From Aurifilum marmelostoma (Eukaryota > Ascomycota > Sordariomycetes > Diaporthales > Cryphonectriaceae): DNA of 64,000 bases. The stretch covers positions 1,116,001-1,180,000 of the forward strand of contig JAMXSV010000018.1 in NCBI GenBank assembly GCA_027559495.1, in the 5' to 3' direction. A program made the position numbers and the translations under genes. Shown piece after piece: positions 12,214-24,637 of this stretch. Within the stretch, counting starts at the first letter, position 1. Every line of letters starts with the position of its first letter. The notes under the pieces are model-generated. The model ran no database searches. It was not told where the DNA came from and saw only the letters and a list, made by a program, of their open reading frames with translations.

Positions 12214-13999
12214 TTTAGAATGATACCGGCTAGATCTGAAGGTTTGGCGTTGTGATAGCTGCAGGGGTGGCGATGGCGAGGCTGGTGATTCACGGCCTCA
12301 TGGGTTGTGGCATGAAAAAGGAACTATGGTTCGGACAGCAAAAACAGACTTGAAGTTACGGATTCTGGATCACCTCACAGGCTTAGGGCATGAAGCCTCA
12401 CTTCCTTCTGATCGATGAAGCATAACAAGATACTAAGTCGCCTCAATATTTTGCCCCACAGGACAGGCCATCTGCAGAATCATGCAAGATCAAATCACAG
12501 ACCCCAGTCACAGGGCTCTTCCTTCCATTGCCCAGTCGTCATTCCTAATCCTATCAGAGACATAGCCATGTCTCTATACCCAGCACAGTACAGATTGTCA
12601 AGGCTCTACCGTGTGGCAAGTACCCCGTCTCCTCCGTTGAGCTAGGGTATCAGTGGCTTGGACTCGGTGTACAGTAAGCGACAATTCCCACACCCCATTG
12701 TACTGCGCTAAGGATTCATCTCAAGATCCGCTTGCCTGGGGTTTTCAAGCTGAAGATGACATGCGACGGAGCTGTGAAGGGGCCGCATCGTGCTTCGCGC
12801 TTGTTCACTTGGCACGAGCTGGATGATGAGCCAGGAGATTGGAATTCGAAGGCGTGATAGAAGGAGCTCACGTAGGCACTGGCTGTGACCCACCTCACCC
12901 TCTTTATGCGCGCCCCATAATCTTTTCCCCACTTGCACATCGTTCGTCTACTTCTACGTCTATTGATCCATTCGCTCGTCTTGCTGAGCAGAACGCCAGG
13001 CACCCATATATGGCCTTGGCGGTGTAAGGTATCCTTGATTCCAAAGGCCAAGCGATACTAGAGAAGTAAGTACAGTAATCAAGTAGTGGGCAAAGTTGAG
13101 TGGGTGAGTTTTATACTAGACGTCGTGGCAATTGCGGAATTCTGCACAAAAAAAAAAAAAAAAAAAAAAAAAAAAACAGAAACAAGTGGCGTTTTCAAAC
13201 CAAGGTTGGGCTTACCAACTACGAAAACAAGAGTATATCTTACTGTATTTGATATTTGGCATTGACTTTTCACCTTCAACAAAGTATTGGGATAACAGTC
13301 TGGTGTCATGAGTTGATCAATCATGAGCTACTTCAGTGAATAAAATTCCATAGGCCAATTCGTGCTCGCCTCAGTTTCTCGCCGACGGCTGCGCCCTTTC
13401 CATGACGCTTAAAATCCTCCCACTCGGCTCGGGATGACTGAGGTGATGTTCACGAGCCGTACCGTCCAGTCAGCACATATCTTACCACCACTTTTCTTCC
13501 CAGGTAGGTGGGGGGGGGGTGTATCGAGTAGTCGAGGCTGACGCTTGGGACTTACACCTGCGCCCCACAGAATCTACTCCTGGTTATGCCGGCATGAAAC
13601 GTATACTCGGATAAATGCATAGTATCCACCCCCAGGATAATCCCGAAGTACTGTGTACAGGAACATCGGAGCAGTAGGATCATGTCTCTGTGAACCATTC
13701 CTTCTGGGGCTTGCTTACCCATGACATCGTACATTACGCTATTGGGAATAGGGTCTCGAATTTTGTGGACTACCATAGTCTCTGTGTACGTGTGGTCTTG
13801 GAGTACTCATGGTCTGGACCCAGCGAGGCAGAAAAAGTATGTCGTAGGGATTCTGCTTTGGAAGCGCTGCAAACAAAGGGTATAGCGTTACTGTCCTCAG
13901 CAATTCTACCACCAGCTTCCGCAAGATCATCAGTGATTTTTTTTTTTTTTTTTTTTGGCTGCTTCAGCGTCCCCAATTCTAACACGATAACATCGCATC
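12214..13999. promoter_or_regulatory. Divergent intergenic region between NRPS and acyl ligase
   Basis: About 1.8 kb between two start codons facing apart, so it should hold both promoters. No gene is supported. It contains an A29 tract (13148-13176), a G10 tract (13510-13519) and a T20 tract (13937-13956) that ends 43 bases before the ligase ATG. Poly(dA:dT) tracts near fungal promoters often exclude nucleosomes; that role here is inference. Confidence 0.5.
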
Positions 14000-16024
14000 A
14001 TGATTTTCAAGCCGGCAGAATGGTTGGGAGATTTCCCATTTGAGCCTCCCTCGCAAACCCTCATTGCAGACTTTGTGTCTGGTCAAGACTGGCCAGGACA
14101 GGGAGAGGCAATGCCTGGAAAACTTGTGTGCGCGGCAACGGGCACTACAGTGACCATAAAGGAGATCCACGGCAGAGTTGAGGCTCTCGCCCGCAGTCTT
14201 TCCCATGAATTCGGCTGGAAACCAAACCAAGGTTCGCCGTGGGACAAGGTGGTCGGAGTATTCAGTTTGAACGCGGTGCGCAAGATCTGAGGCCATTGAA
14301 TTACGTGTTGACCTTTTCTCTGACACTATGTTGAATCGCCTGTAGATTGATTTCCTGACCCTTTGCTGGGCAATCCACCGCATTGGGGGCATCTGCCTGC
14401 TGCTTCACCCAACCAGTTCGGCCTCAGAGGTCGAAACTCATCTCAAAGCGAGCAAGTGCACCGCCGTGTTCACCAACCACGCGTTGCTCAAGACCTGTCT
14501 CGAAGCCACTCAAGCTTCAGGACTCGTGCCAGGAGAAAGAGTGTACATCTTGGATTTCCCAGGTGACGCACCCAGGAACGAAGATGTCTGTGGAGGGCTG
14601 CAACTGCGTTCTGTGCAGAGTATGATTTCCGAGGGGCAATCGTTGAACCCTATTGATCCAGTTAGCTGGAACGAAGATGAAGATCGCGTGGCTTTCCTTT
14701 GCCCCACCAGCGGCACGTCTGGCATGCAGGTAATTATGTGTCGCAACAAAGAGACCCAGACTTTCCCAGCTCGTCATCATACTGATTCTTTGGTTGGTAG
14801 AAATTAGCGATCGTCACGCATCGTGGTGTTATCGCCAACATGATGCAAGCCCGGATCCACGAGGCTGCTTCGGGAAGATCCGATGAGAAGGATATCGCCC
14901 TTGGTATCCTACCTCTCACTCACAGTTATGGACTGATCACCCAACAGGCTATGCTGTGGCGTGGAGACACTCTGGTTTTGCATCCGCGATTTGACATGCA
15001 GTCGACGTTGAAGTCAATTATGCAATTCAAAATCAACAGGCTTTACATTGTGCGTACAATATGGCTCAATTACCCTACATATTGCAGGGCGATCATGATG
15101 CACCGGATCAATCTCTATAAATTTACTGATGACTACTTTCTAGATTCCGCCAATTCTTGCAGCCTTGGCCAACAATCCCTTCCTGCTGGATATGGCTGAC
15201 CTATCATCTGTCGACTCTATCGTCACAGGTGCTGGTGGCCTAACTAAAGAGCTGAGCGAGAAGATTGGCAAGCTCCGTCCCAATTGGAAGATGCTGCCAG
15301 CCTATGGCCTGACCGAGACCGCCGTCATGGCCTCCTTCACAAGCACGCGGTCCATCTTGGTAGGATCGTCAGGTATTTTGTTCCCTCGATATCGCGCGCG
15401 CCTCATCGATCCTGAGGGCAGAGAGATTGAGGGCTATGGAGAAGCTGGTGTGCTTCTCCTGGAGTCTCTCACCATTTTCAAGGGCTACGTGGGCGATGAA
15501 GAGGCCACAAAAGCGGCTTTCGAGACTCCCGGCTGGCTCAAGACTGGCGACGTCGCGCTGTTCCGCACTGCACCCGATGGGACGGAGCACCTATTCATTG
15601 TTGATAGACTCAAGGACATGGTAAAAGTCAAGGTAAGTACTCCTCCTTCATAGGAAGAAAATCAAACGAGTGTATGCTCTTGCTGTTGGAAAAGAAAGCT
15701 GATGATTCACAATGCGACGTACCAAAGGGCCTGCAAGTCGCATCATCCGATATCGAGACTTGCCTCCGGCTGCATCCAGATGTTGCAGACGTGGCCGTTA
15801 TAGCCGTACCGCACGACAGGGATGGCGAACGAGCCAAGGCGTTCATCATTCGATCGCCAGCGGCGGCTGATAAGGACGAGGAGGCCCTGAAGAAAGACAT
15901 TGCTAGACATGTGCAGGATAATCTGACTGAACCGCATTGGCTCCATCGTCGTGTGGAGTTCATGAGTGATTTCCCCAGGAACCAGGCAGGGAAAGTTCTC
16001 AAGTATAAATTGAAGGGCATGTGA
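14000..16024 (+). CDS. Acyl-AMP/acyl-CoA ligase of the ANL superfamily (five exons)
   Basis: Exons 14000-14275, 14346-14729, 14801-15049, 15144-15632 and 15728-16024 give 564 residues, the usual size of the family. The AMP-binding signature CPTSGTSG lies around residues 212-219, the A5-like motif AYGLTETAV follows, then the A7 region [11 protein letters not shown], the A8-like RLKDMVKVK and the C-terminal NQAGKVLK with the catalytic lysine. Donors are GTGCGC, GTAATT, GTGCGT and GTAAGT. In emericellamide-type pathways such a ligase activates the polyketide carboxylic acid as acyl-AMP/CoA before an acyltransferase loads it on the NRPS. Here it lies next to the T-starting NRPS and in the same cluster as the PKS, so the same role is likely. 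It could also act on a free fatty acid. No signal peptide or PTS1 is seen (C-terminus KGM). Confidence 0.88.
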
Positions 16025-16365
16025 GGTCCTTTGTGTCGATGAATCGGTCCTATAGATATTCAAGATATGTATTGCAATAGTCGAAGAAGCTGTACTTAGA
16101 TTACTCATTGCTCATTGCTGTCCTCTTTTCTATCACGATGTGGACTACTCGGTCAGACCGATACCTCTAATTGCCTGAATTCATGTTTGTAATCGACGTT
16201 TCACTTCAGTGAGAGGATCGACCGAGTGATGTGAACATCCATGAGGTGCCCTATGTACTTTCTAATGATCCAGTGCGAATTTTCTAACATACCCGTTGAA
16301 TTTACGGCTAGGTGCATATAGGATTGGCTTCTCATAGTCTAATAGGACGTGGGTATTTACATTGC
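16025..16365. other. Convergent 3' intergenic region
   Basis: 341 bases between the stop codons of the ligase and the ABC transporter. It should contain the two opposed 3' UTRs. No open frame or structured element is supported. Confidence 0.5.
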
Positions 16366-19300
16366 TCAAAACGACTCGAACATTCTGCGAAACCTGGAAT
16401 TATCATCCTCCCACAGTAGATCCGTATCGTCATACTCGACAAATCGGCCGTCCTCGATGACTAGTACCTTGTCACAAGCCAGGAGATCATCAAGCCTGTG
16501 GGAGATCATGAGGACTGTACGTGTACTGAAATGATTGACCAATGTCTCTCTCATGATCTCTGCATCTTCCGCATCCAGGCTATAGACAAAGGCAATGTTA
16601 ATATCTGGTCGCCTGAAAATGAAAAGGCAACAAGCAAAGAGTAGCGAGAGGAGCAGTCAGAATGAAGGAGCATATGCTGTAGTTCACTTACGCGCTTGTG
16701 AGCTCGTCCACGGTGACGATATTTCCGTCGCGCAGCAGAGCCCGCGCCAAGCTTAAGCCCTGCCTCTGGCCACTCGAGAAGGTATATTCATCAACGGCGG
16801 TCTCTAGACCGTTCTCGTGCATGGAGCTGCTCCACAGTTGGGCAGCTTGAAGAGCGGCTATCAACTCCTCGTCAGACTTTGTGTTGGACGGATCCAGGTT
16901 GTATCGCAGACTGCCGGGGAGGAGGAAAGCGTCTTGCGGGACATTCACCAGGCTGTCTCGAGCACGTCGGATGGGCACCTGCTGAATATCAATCCCATCG
17001 ATCAGAATGGAGCCGCTCTCGGGTTCGAGAAAGCGATACAATGTTGCTAGAAGAGAGCTTTTCCCACTACATACCATTCAACGTTAGCCAGATATCCAGC
17101 TTAAGCAGGTCATATTCGGGAAGAGAGGAGGGAAATTCGATTCAGCAGTGGCTTTGCTCACCTTCCACTGCGACCACAGATTCCCACAGTGGTGCCTGGC
17201 TCAACCACAAAACTTAGCGCGTCCAGCACTCGACCGGCAGTGTTCCTGTATTGTACAACCCATTAGCAATAATGTAAGTCTGGACACTGGGGCACTTTTC
17301 GGTGCTCGAACAGAACATACCCATACGAAGCAGAGACGTCACGAAACTCGATTCTCCCCACCTCTGGCCACTGAGAGCCTGTGAATACCGTCTTGTCGCT
17401 AATATCTCCTTCCATGGGGGTGTTTTTGGAGTAATCCCGAATCCTGAGAACAGCCTGCAAAGCTGTCTCGATTTGCGTCCAAGACACCAGCAGCGTGTTC
17501 AAGTTGACGCCAAAGCTGACGATGCTCGTCAGTGCGACACCGAGAAACCCGCCCGTGGCACTTCCTTGTAAACGGTTGGTAATGCCGACGAGGATGATGG
17601 CGACAATAGCCACCATCATGTCGAGAACGAAACCGAGCCAGACTTGAACGCAATACATGAGGTAGAATGGCCTCTGCGAGCTATCAATGATATCCAGCGC
17701 CTTTGTTTCGAAATGTTTTGTCCAACCAGCGCTTTGTATTGTCTTCAGCCCGGTCATTGTGTCTGATACATGCGAGATCAACGGTGCTTTGGCCTCGATA
17801 TCTAAAACACGAAGCTGGCGAGAAGTCCGCAGGTAGAAGCTCTGCACCAGGTAACAGACCAGTAGGAATACCACCATGACGACAGCCATGTACTTGGACG
17901 ATATCGATATAATCACTGCTTGTACTATGATGGAGAGCATGTAGAATGTTGTGTTGAAGCCTGAAATCGGAACATCCGTGTCCACAATCGTTAAATCCTG
18001 GCTAAATCTAATTTGAGTCGGGACTTGTTAGACATCCTGTTGCGTGGCGTGAGTCGGAAGGGAAAGATCATGTACAAACCTGTTCAAAATGCTGCCAATG
18101 CTTTGATCATTGATGAATACGATTGAAGCCCTATACGGCAGTCAATATGCTTGCTGCAGCCTTTCTGTCACATCCGATTAATTGCACCGACCGAAGTGTG
18201 GTAATGAGAAGAGCTCGGTGGAGGATACGAGCCGACTGAGGAACCATCTTGAGGAGGAAGTATCTACACCATCCGAGTTAGTCATAAATATTATACAGTT
18301 ATGTGGAAAATTATCGTCATGAAACTTACGATCCCCCGGAAACAAGAAACAGCAAGGCGAGCCCTCCCATCAGCACGTATATGCCGTAGTAGGCGGCAGA
18401 GCTGAGTCCGCTATGATTTTCGGATGCCTGAGCCCACAGCGCGACCCAAATTTCTATTGTCAATGTTCTGGTCAGTTTGAGATCCTCGTATATCGCAATA
18501 ATATGATGCTGATGGATGTACGTACGAGGTAGCTGAAGGCATACCACCATGAAGAAAGTGAACACCAGCAAGATCAAAGTACTGCGTCGACCGATAGAAA
18601 GGACATAGTAGCTGTATGCTTGCCAGTCACCGCTGACCTTCTTTTCCTGTGTAATATCAAAAGCCTGTTCATCTTTAGTACTGGAACTTTCGTCTTCTGT
18701 GTTCTGCAACGGCACTCCCCAAGCGTCTGTCGGCAAGTTCGACAGCCCAAGAGCAAAATTCAAATCTGCCGGAATGATTCTGCTATCACCGGTGGCCACT
18801 GGTGAGAGGTCGAGAGAGGATCGAAGTGTATTCAGGGAGTCCCGGGGCAACCGTTTCGATATGGTTCCGTTTATCACGTCGAATATGTCGTCGGCAAGGC
18901 TGAGACCGGCATCTTCGTTGTCTCATCTTGTAAGTGTCTTGGGCATCCACTATGTTTTTGAATAACAGCACGGACTTACTGTGTACAGAAGAGAATATAA
19001 CTGTTCTCCCTTCTCGACGAAATAAGCCATTTACGCCGCATAGGTTCCGCCACACTGTCTTTGACGTTTCTGGATCAAGGCCACTCAAGACGTCGTCCAG
19101 GATGAGTAGATCTAGGCCGCAATAAACTGCTCTGGCCAACGCCTGTCACTCACACCCCGTGTCAATATTTGTCTCTTTCACGTCATCTCCGCATTGTTGT
19201 CGTGGAAACAAGGTAGGAGTGGGCCACATCCCAAGACCAGGAGGCCAAAACTTACCACTCGTTTTCGTTGCCCGCCGCTCAGGCGAGAACCCCCGCTACC

Positions 19301-21923
19301 AGTTTGGGTCTCATCCCTCAATGGCATGCGGCTGATTTCCTTATGAAGTCCACAAGCCACAACTACTGCTTCATAGCGAGGTTTGTTAAAGATACAGCAG
19401 TTGAGGATGTTGTCCTTGATAGTTCCCTCGAAGATCCACGGCTTCTGGCTGCAATAGGCAGCGCGGACAAACCCCGTGGACAGCGTGCCATTAGAGATTG
19501 TCGCCTGCCCTAAAAAGGCCTCGAGCAATGTTGTTTTACCAGAGCCAGGACCGCCTGTGAAAGCCGTTATTCTGTTCTTGGCTATGGAGAAGGATGCTCC
19601 CTTAATAACGCCTGTCTTACTAGGCCACCCGATGTCAGCGTCTCTTGCGACTATGCTCATTTGTTCTTCCAGGAGCAGCGACATTCGGTTGATCCGGCGT
19701 CGGGTCAAGGAGAATGTTCGCATTGCGAGACCGCCATCTTCATCGCCGTTGTCAAGCGGATCCTCCATGATAGTGCCGTCATTGGCAGGAGAAGCCCATC
19801 CCGGGGGCCGGGTAGGCGAACTGGCTATGTGGACTCGCGGGTCAATGAATGGTGGCTCTTGCAAGGCTTTCGCATATCTTGCGAATCCGCTCAGGGCAGA
19901 TATCATTTCAAACGTAGCCTGGACTAGTGATGTTATTGAAGAAGTAAATAGTGTGAAGGCAGTGAGCGAGGAGAAGGCGACTTCGACGGTGAATACGCTT
20001 GAGCCTCGGATGTTGGGTACAAAGGCGAACAATCCGAAGCCGATGACAGGGGCTATGACGACCGATGAATACGCTGTCCAGGTTTTGGTTTTGATTAGCA
20101 TGACGACAATCAATTTTTATGTGTTGATGTGCTGGAAGATGATTTTACCCATGGTGAGTACCCCAACTACCATCGCCCTATATCTTTTAGAGATCCGGAT
20201 CTCAGACTCCCTGAGCGCCGAGATACGTGAGGTGACTGAGTCCATGAAGCCGGCCAGTGCAACCGGTTTGAATTGGCTTAGAACACTCTCTGTAATGTCA
20301 ATCCTTCGCTGAATTGCTTCGAGCCAAGAGGTTAGGTCACCCATCGCCCGAGTTGAAATGAAGAATCCCGCCACAAGACATGCTTCAATGCAGGAGGAAA
20401 TTGGTTAGTATGTTGGGTCGTCCATATGATAGGAGAATGAATTCTTAATCACCAAAAGATGCAAGGCTCGAAGCCGCGGCAGCGACATGAATTTGGCGTT
20501 CGATCAGCCATATAAACAAGCCAATTTCAATGGCGGACGCCCATGTCTCATGGAATGTCATCAGTCCAAGCGCCATCTTCTCCATGTCAACACTGACTAG
20601 GGAGATCGGGGCATGCTCTGTCGCTTTCTTGATGTCGGTTCTCAAGACGTGGCTGTAAAGCATCGGGACAAGGCTGCCTCGCAGCTGTACCACAAACTTT
20701 CGGCTGTGATATTGAAAGCCAGCTTGGCATATCTGGACAGTCCAAGTGTCAGTGAAGGGTGAGATGGGACAACGGTCTGTATGTTTCACGGCAGGTGCCA
20801 GTACGTACGGCAATACCAAGATAGATAGCAGCATAGCCAGCCACCAACCATGTTCCTCTCGCAGTCGACGATGCACTGCGAGAATCCGCCGAGAACTGAA
20901 GCTCAGCTTGCACCAGAAAGGGCTGCGCAAAGCGGAAAAGGATCAAGCACAACCGAAAGGCACCCCCAGAAAATATTGTGGCTTTCTGCTGTTTAAGCAG
21001 GAGGAATAGCAAGCCTGGCGCGTTCGCTGGAGTATCTGGAAAAGTGTTCAATAGATGGACGACAAACAGCTGTGGATATCCTGAATTGATGAGCTCACCT
21101 TTATTCCACCGGTGAAGCATCTTGAAGAGCAAAGACTCTGCCGTCATGTCCGGGTGGAGATGAAACAGATCCTGTATTGACAAGGACGAGGAGAACCCTT
21201 TCCTCAGCAACGGAAGCAACCAATAAAGGGTGAGCATATTGACGAGACTGCCAGTACCATCTGGGGGAACATGCTGATATGGAGGCAGCAAAATACGCCT
21301 TTTGCTTTGCGACTCGGCCAGCAACGCCAGGAACCGAATCACTAGCATCGTGGTGACGACGCTGGCGACAGCGTTGGATCCGTTGATGAGCCATAATGTG
21401 TGGCAATGAATAATGCCCAGGAAGAATGACAGTGTGAAGTAGACTTCCAATAGGGTTGACGGTCGTACGGATCGTGTATGCTCCAACGCAGACAGAGGGA
21501 GGAAGACTAGAGCAGTCAAGAAGAGGACTACAGACGAGGCAAGCGACAGTCTGGTCTTGGGCGTGCTAGGCACAACATACAAGCAAAGCTGCGTCAATGC
21601 GAGAATGACAAAAACACCATTCACTCCCTAGGAATATGGAGAAAGAGTACAATCAGATTCAGGTCTAGAAAATATTATATCGTTTCTATCAACATAAGAG
21701 GGCGTCTGCGTACCAGCTTTGCTGTGCGCAGCCATGATTGCTTCGCCTTGGTGTCCTCCTTCACCAGCAGAGTGAGCCTGTACGTAGCCAGCAAGAGCGC
21801 GCATACTGAGGGCAACAAGCACATAAGGGCCTCTTCAAAGAGAAGAGTAAAAGACAGGTGCTCACAGTGAGTGGCATCACGTATGAAAGGCCCCCAGTCG
21901 TCCACGTCGCCTATCGTACACAT
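16366..21923 (-). CDS. ABC transporter, subfamily C (MRP-type exporter), about 14 exons
   Basis: Joining 14 exons from the ATG at 21923 gives about 1,508 residues, normal for a fungal ABCC protein. Order: N-terminal membrane region (start MCTIGDVDDWGPF is typical of the family), membrane domain 1, NBD1, membrane domain 2, NBD2. NBD1 has Walker A TGGPGSGKTT, signature LSGGQRKRV and Walker B LLILDDVLSGLD. NBD2 has Walker A GRSGSGKSS, assembled across an intron at 17067-17161, signature SSGQRQGLS, Walker B TVDELTSA with catalytic Glu, and H-loop LMISHR. The NBD1 Walker B ends in Asp rather than Glu, as is usual for ABCC proteins, so NBD2 probably does most hydrolysis. It is the only transporter inside the cluster and likely exports the lipopeptide or gives self-protection. 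The last intron has two in-frame acceptors; the CTATAG at 16580-16582 gives the better family match. Confidence 0.9.
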
Positions 21924-22704
21924 AGCGGGAGGTGGCTGCGCCGGCTGCTGCTGCTGTTGAGCGATGGTCCGCCAGCCCTCAAGGTTGCAACACGCTCCCG
22001 GTCTTTTGCTACATAGCAGATTGAGAACCAGACCTTACCAAATTGCAAAATGGGGTTGCCTCTGGATAGGATTCGAGGAGGGGGGTTGGGACAGGGGTGG
22101 AAACAAGGCGAGGCTGCCGGGTATTTCGGACTGAAGTCGTCTTTGCAGAGATCGGGTGATGGCGGCTCTGAGAGATTCGGCAAATAGTGCAGGATTCCTC
22201 CACAGGATACAAATCGCCGGTATCTGGCATCCTTTTGGCTCCTTCAGGGCCGAATGACGACTTTTGTAGTGGAAGACTAGGGGAGGGGAGGGTGTGTACG
22301 TATAGAAAGACGTTCGACATGGCATCTTAGGGCTGACACGTGGCTGAACTATATAATGCTTTGGAATCTGTTCATCATGATTTCAGACTTATCCCTGCGC
22401 AGATCCAGTAGGATTGTTAGATCTTCTTAGTGATGTCCACAAAGTACTGTACCCACACAAGGCGTGCAGATCGGGGTACTGTAACTATCCTTGTACCAGG
22501 GATAGTCATCCTTCTCGGATACAACGATACCATTCTACGCACACACCGTGACCTAAGTTGGAATGCAGCGCGACCTCTGTCGGACCCAAGGGCGCTTAGT
22601 CAAGCTTATAGACACTGCTTGCTGGAAGGGTGCCTCCGTCTGTTCCAGTTTGTTGACGTGCTCGACAACCACAACGACATTTTGCATACATCACCACCCA
22701 TACT
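21924..22704. promoter_or_regulatory. Divergent promoter region between ABC transporter and acyltransferase
   Basis: 781 bases between two start codons facing apart. Short open frames on both strands (for example around 22009-22325) lack any family resemblance. Shared control of exporter and acyltransferase is plausible from the layout. I did not find a convincing repeated operator. Confidence 0.45.
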
Positions 22705-24286
22705 ATGAAGATGGAGATTCTTCGGCCGGCGAGTACGTAGGTCTTTGATCCTATTGGCCCAATCCTCTCCTCCATTGTCGCTGTAGGATTATGTATTGGT
22801 CACTAACATCGAGTGTACTGCTTTAGCTATCAATGAGCAGCGGTTCATCGTGAGCGACGGGCTGGGCATGTCTCATTGCATCGCACTGGTTACCAAATAC
22901 ACAAGCAATAATGATAGAAGTGGAGATGGAAAAAGTACAGAGAATGCGATTATAGATGCCCTGCGGTACTGCATACATGAGCATCCAGGCCTAAAGATCA
23001 TCGTCGTTGATCCTAACGGAAAACGGCCCCAACTCGCACTCGTCGACAGCATAGACGTCAGACAACACGTAGTGCACGTCAAAGAACCTCTCAAAGGTGA
23101 AAATGACCAGAAAAAGATCAGGAGCTTTTTCGAATATCTCCATAGTGTTCGTCTTCCTCGGGCGGGCGGGCGCCCACAATGGTGTGTCTATGTGAGCGAG
23201 ATAGGCTCGGCAACTGGTCGGGACTCATCATCTTTCTATCTCGCCTTCATGCACTCGCATTGTCTTTGGGATGGCCTCGGCACCATCACACTTCATGACA
23301 CCTTTTTGAGAGGTCTGAACGGTGCGACTGAGGGAACGACGCAAGGACGGGTGACAAAGAAACAACCACCACCCCCTATAGAGACAGCTGGCAGGCTGAC
23401 TATCTCCTGGTCTTTCTTCATCCCAATCGTGATACGAGAACTGCTGCCAACCTGGTTCGCCTCGGCGCTTGGATATCCAAAAGAGGACCTGACAGACGTT
23501 TGGACTGGTCCCAAGACGGTTCGGCCGCCGCTGAAACTACAGGTTCCAGAGGACCCGCCTACCGCGTTCGAGGTCGCCCTCGTCTCAGATCAGACGGTCC
23601 AGCGCGCGGTTAAGGTCTGTCGCATGCATGGTGCTCGTCTCACTGCCCTTCTCAATTACCTCGTCGCCCGCGCGGTATGCACGAGTCTGGGTGTGCGAGG
23701 GCAGGTGTTTCACAAGATCAGAGCAGCTAACGCCATCGATTTGCGAAAAGCGCTTGGAAAGGGACATGGGGAGTTGGCCAACTACGTCTCATTCGTTTCC
23801 GAGGATATTGTTGTTCCTAAACAGGTTGATGGCGGCGATGAGAAGTACCTGTCAGAAGACGTCTGGGATGCCATTCGTCGAAACACGGTGAACTTGGCAG
23901 AAGCCTCGAGCAGGCTCACTGACCAGCCCGTTGCGCTTCTCAAATATATCTCAGATGTGAAAGGATGGTTGGAGAGCCAAGCCATGCAGCCAGCCAACGT
24001 GTCTTTCGGGCTGAGCAATCTCGGAGTGTTTGATGGGGGTATTATGTCGACAAAGGATGACGGGGGTAAGACGTCCCAGGTTGGCTGGCGTGGTGAATCT
24101 GCAGTGGTGTCGCAATCGGGGAACAAGACGGGTGCGCCATTGAATTTCCAGCTTCTGAGTACCAAGCATGATTCCATGGGAATTACTGCTACATGGTGGC
24201 CTGGCATGTTGGGTGTCAGTGACGAGAGTGTGTTCGTGAAAGAAGTCATGGATCGAGTGTGTATGGATCTGGAAAGAATCAAGTAG
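22705..24286 (+). CDS. BAHD/condensation-like acyltransferase (alcohol acetyltransferase superfamily)
   Basis: A 28-base first exon (22705-22732, start MKMEILRPA) joins the main exon at 22827. The intron 22733-22826 has donor GTACGT, branch CACTAAC and acceptor TTTAG. This gives 495 residues. The join restores the family's N-terminal pattern, ILRPA followed by an LG(M/F)xH-like motif, better than starting in the main exon, whose first in-frame codons have no ATG. The catalytic HxxxDG is HCLWDG at residues 154-159, in context FMHSHCLWDGLGT. In emericellamide biosynthesis an acyltransferase (EasC) carries the polyketide acyl group to the T domain of the NRPS; this gene is the best candidate for that step here. 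An alternative is O-acylation of the finished product. It is divergent from the ABC gene and convergent with the P450. Confidence 0.8.
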
Positions 24287-24637
24287 TGTAGACATCAGAT
24301 GCTGGGTCATTTCGCGGCTCTACCATGACCCTGGACATCATTGTGGAGAGTATTCTTCTTCCAGCCTGGATAGAACGACTATTGTAACGGGAGCTAAATT
24401 TGAGCCTGAATATGACACGAGAATCACATCACGCAATGAAAGGTCCTCGTCGAAGATGAGGGAAGATACATATACTTGTCGCAGTCACGAAACGATTCAA
24501 TAATATCTCATTACATGCCTCTACCTTCGTGCATTCATCTAGACATTGTGTAGTGAATCTGAACGAAACAAATACCCCTAAATACTCCTATATAATGTTA
24601 TACCAGCACCTCATCAGGCAATTGTTGCCAGTCTCCT
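24287..24637. other. Convergent 3' intergenic region
   Basis: 351 bases between the stops of the acyltransferase and the P450. Nothing beyond expected 3' UTRs is seen. Confidence 0.5.
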
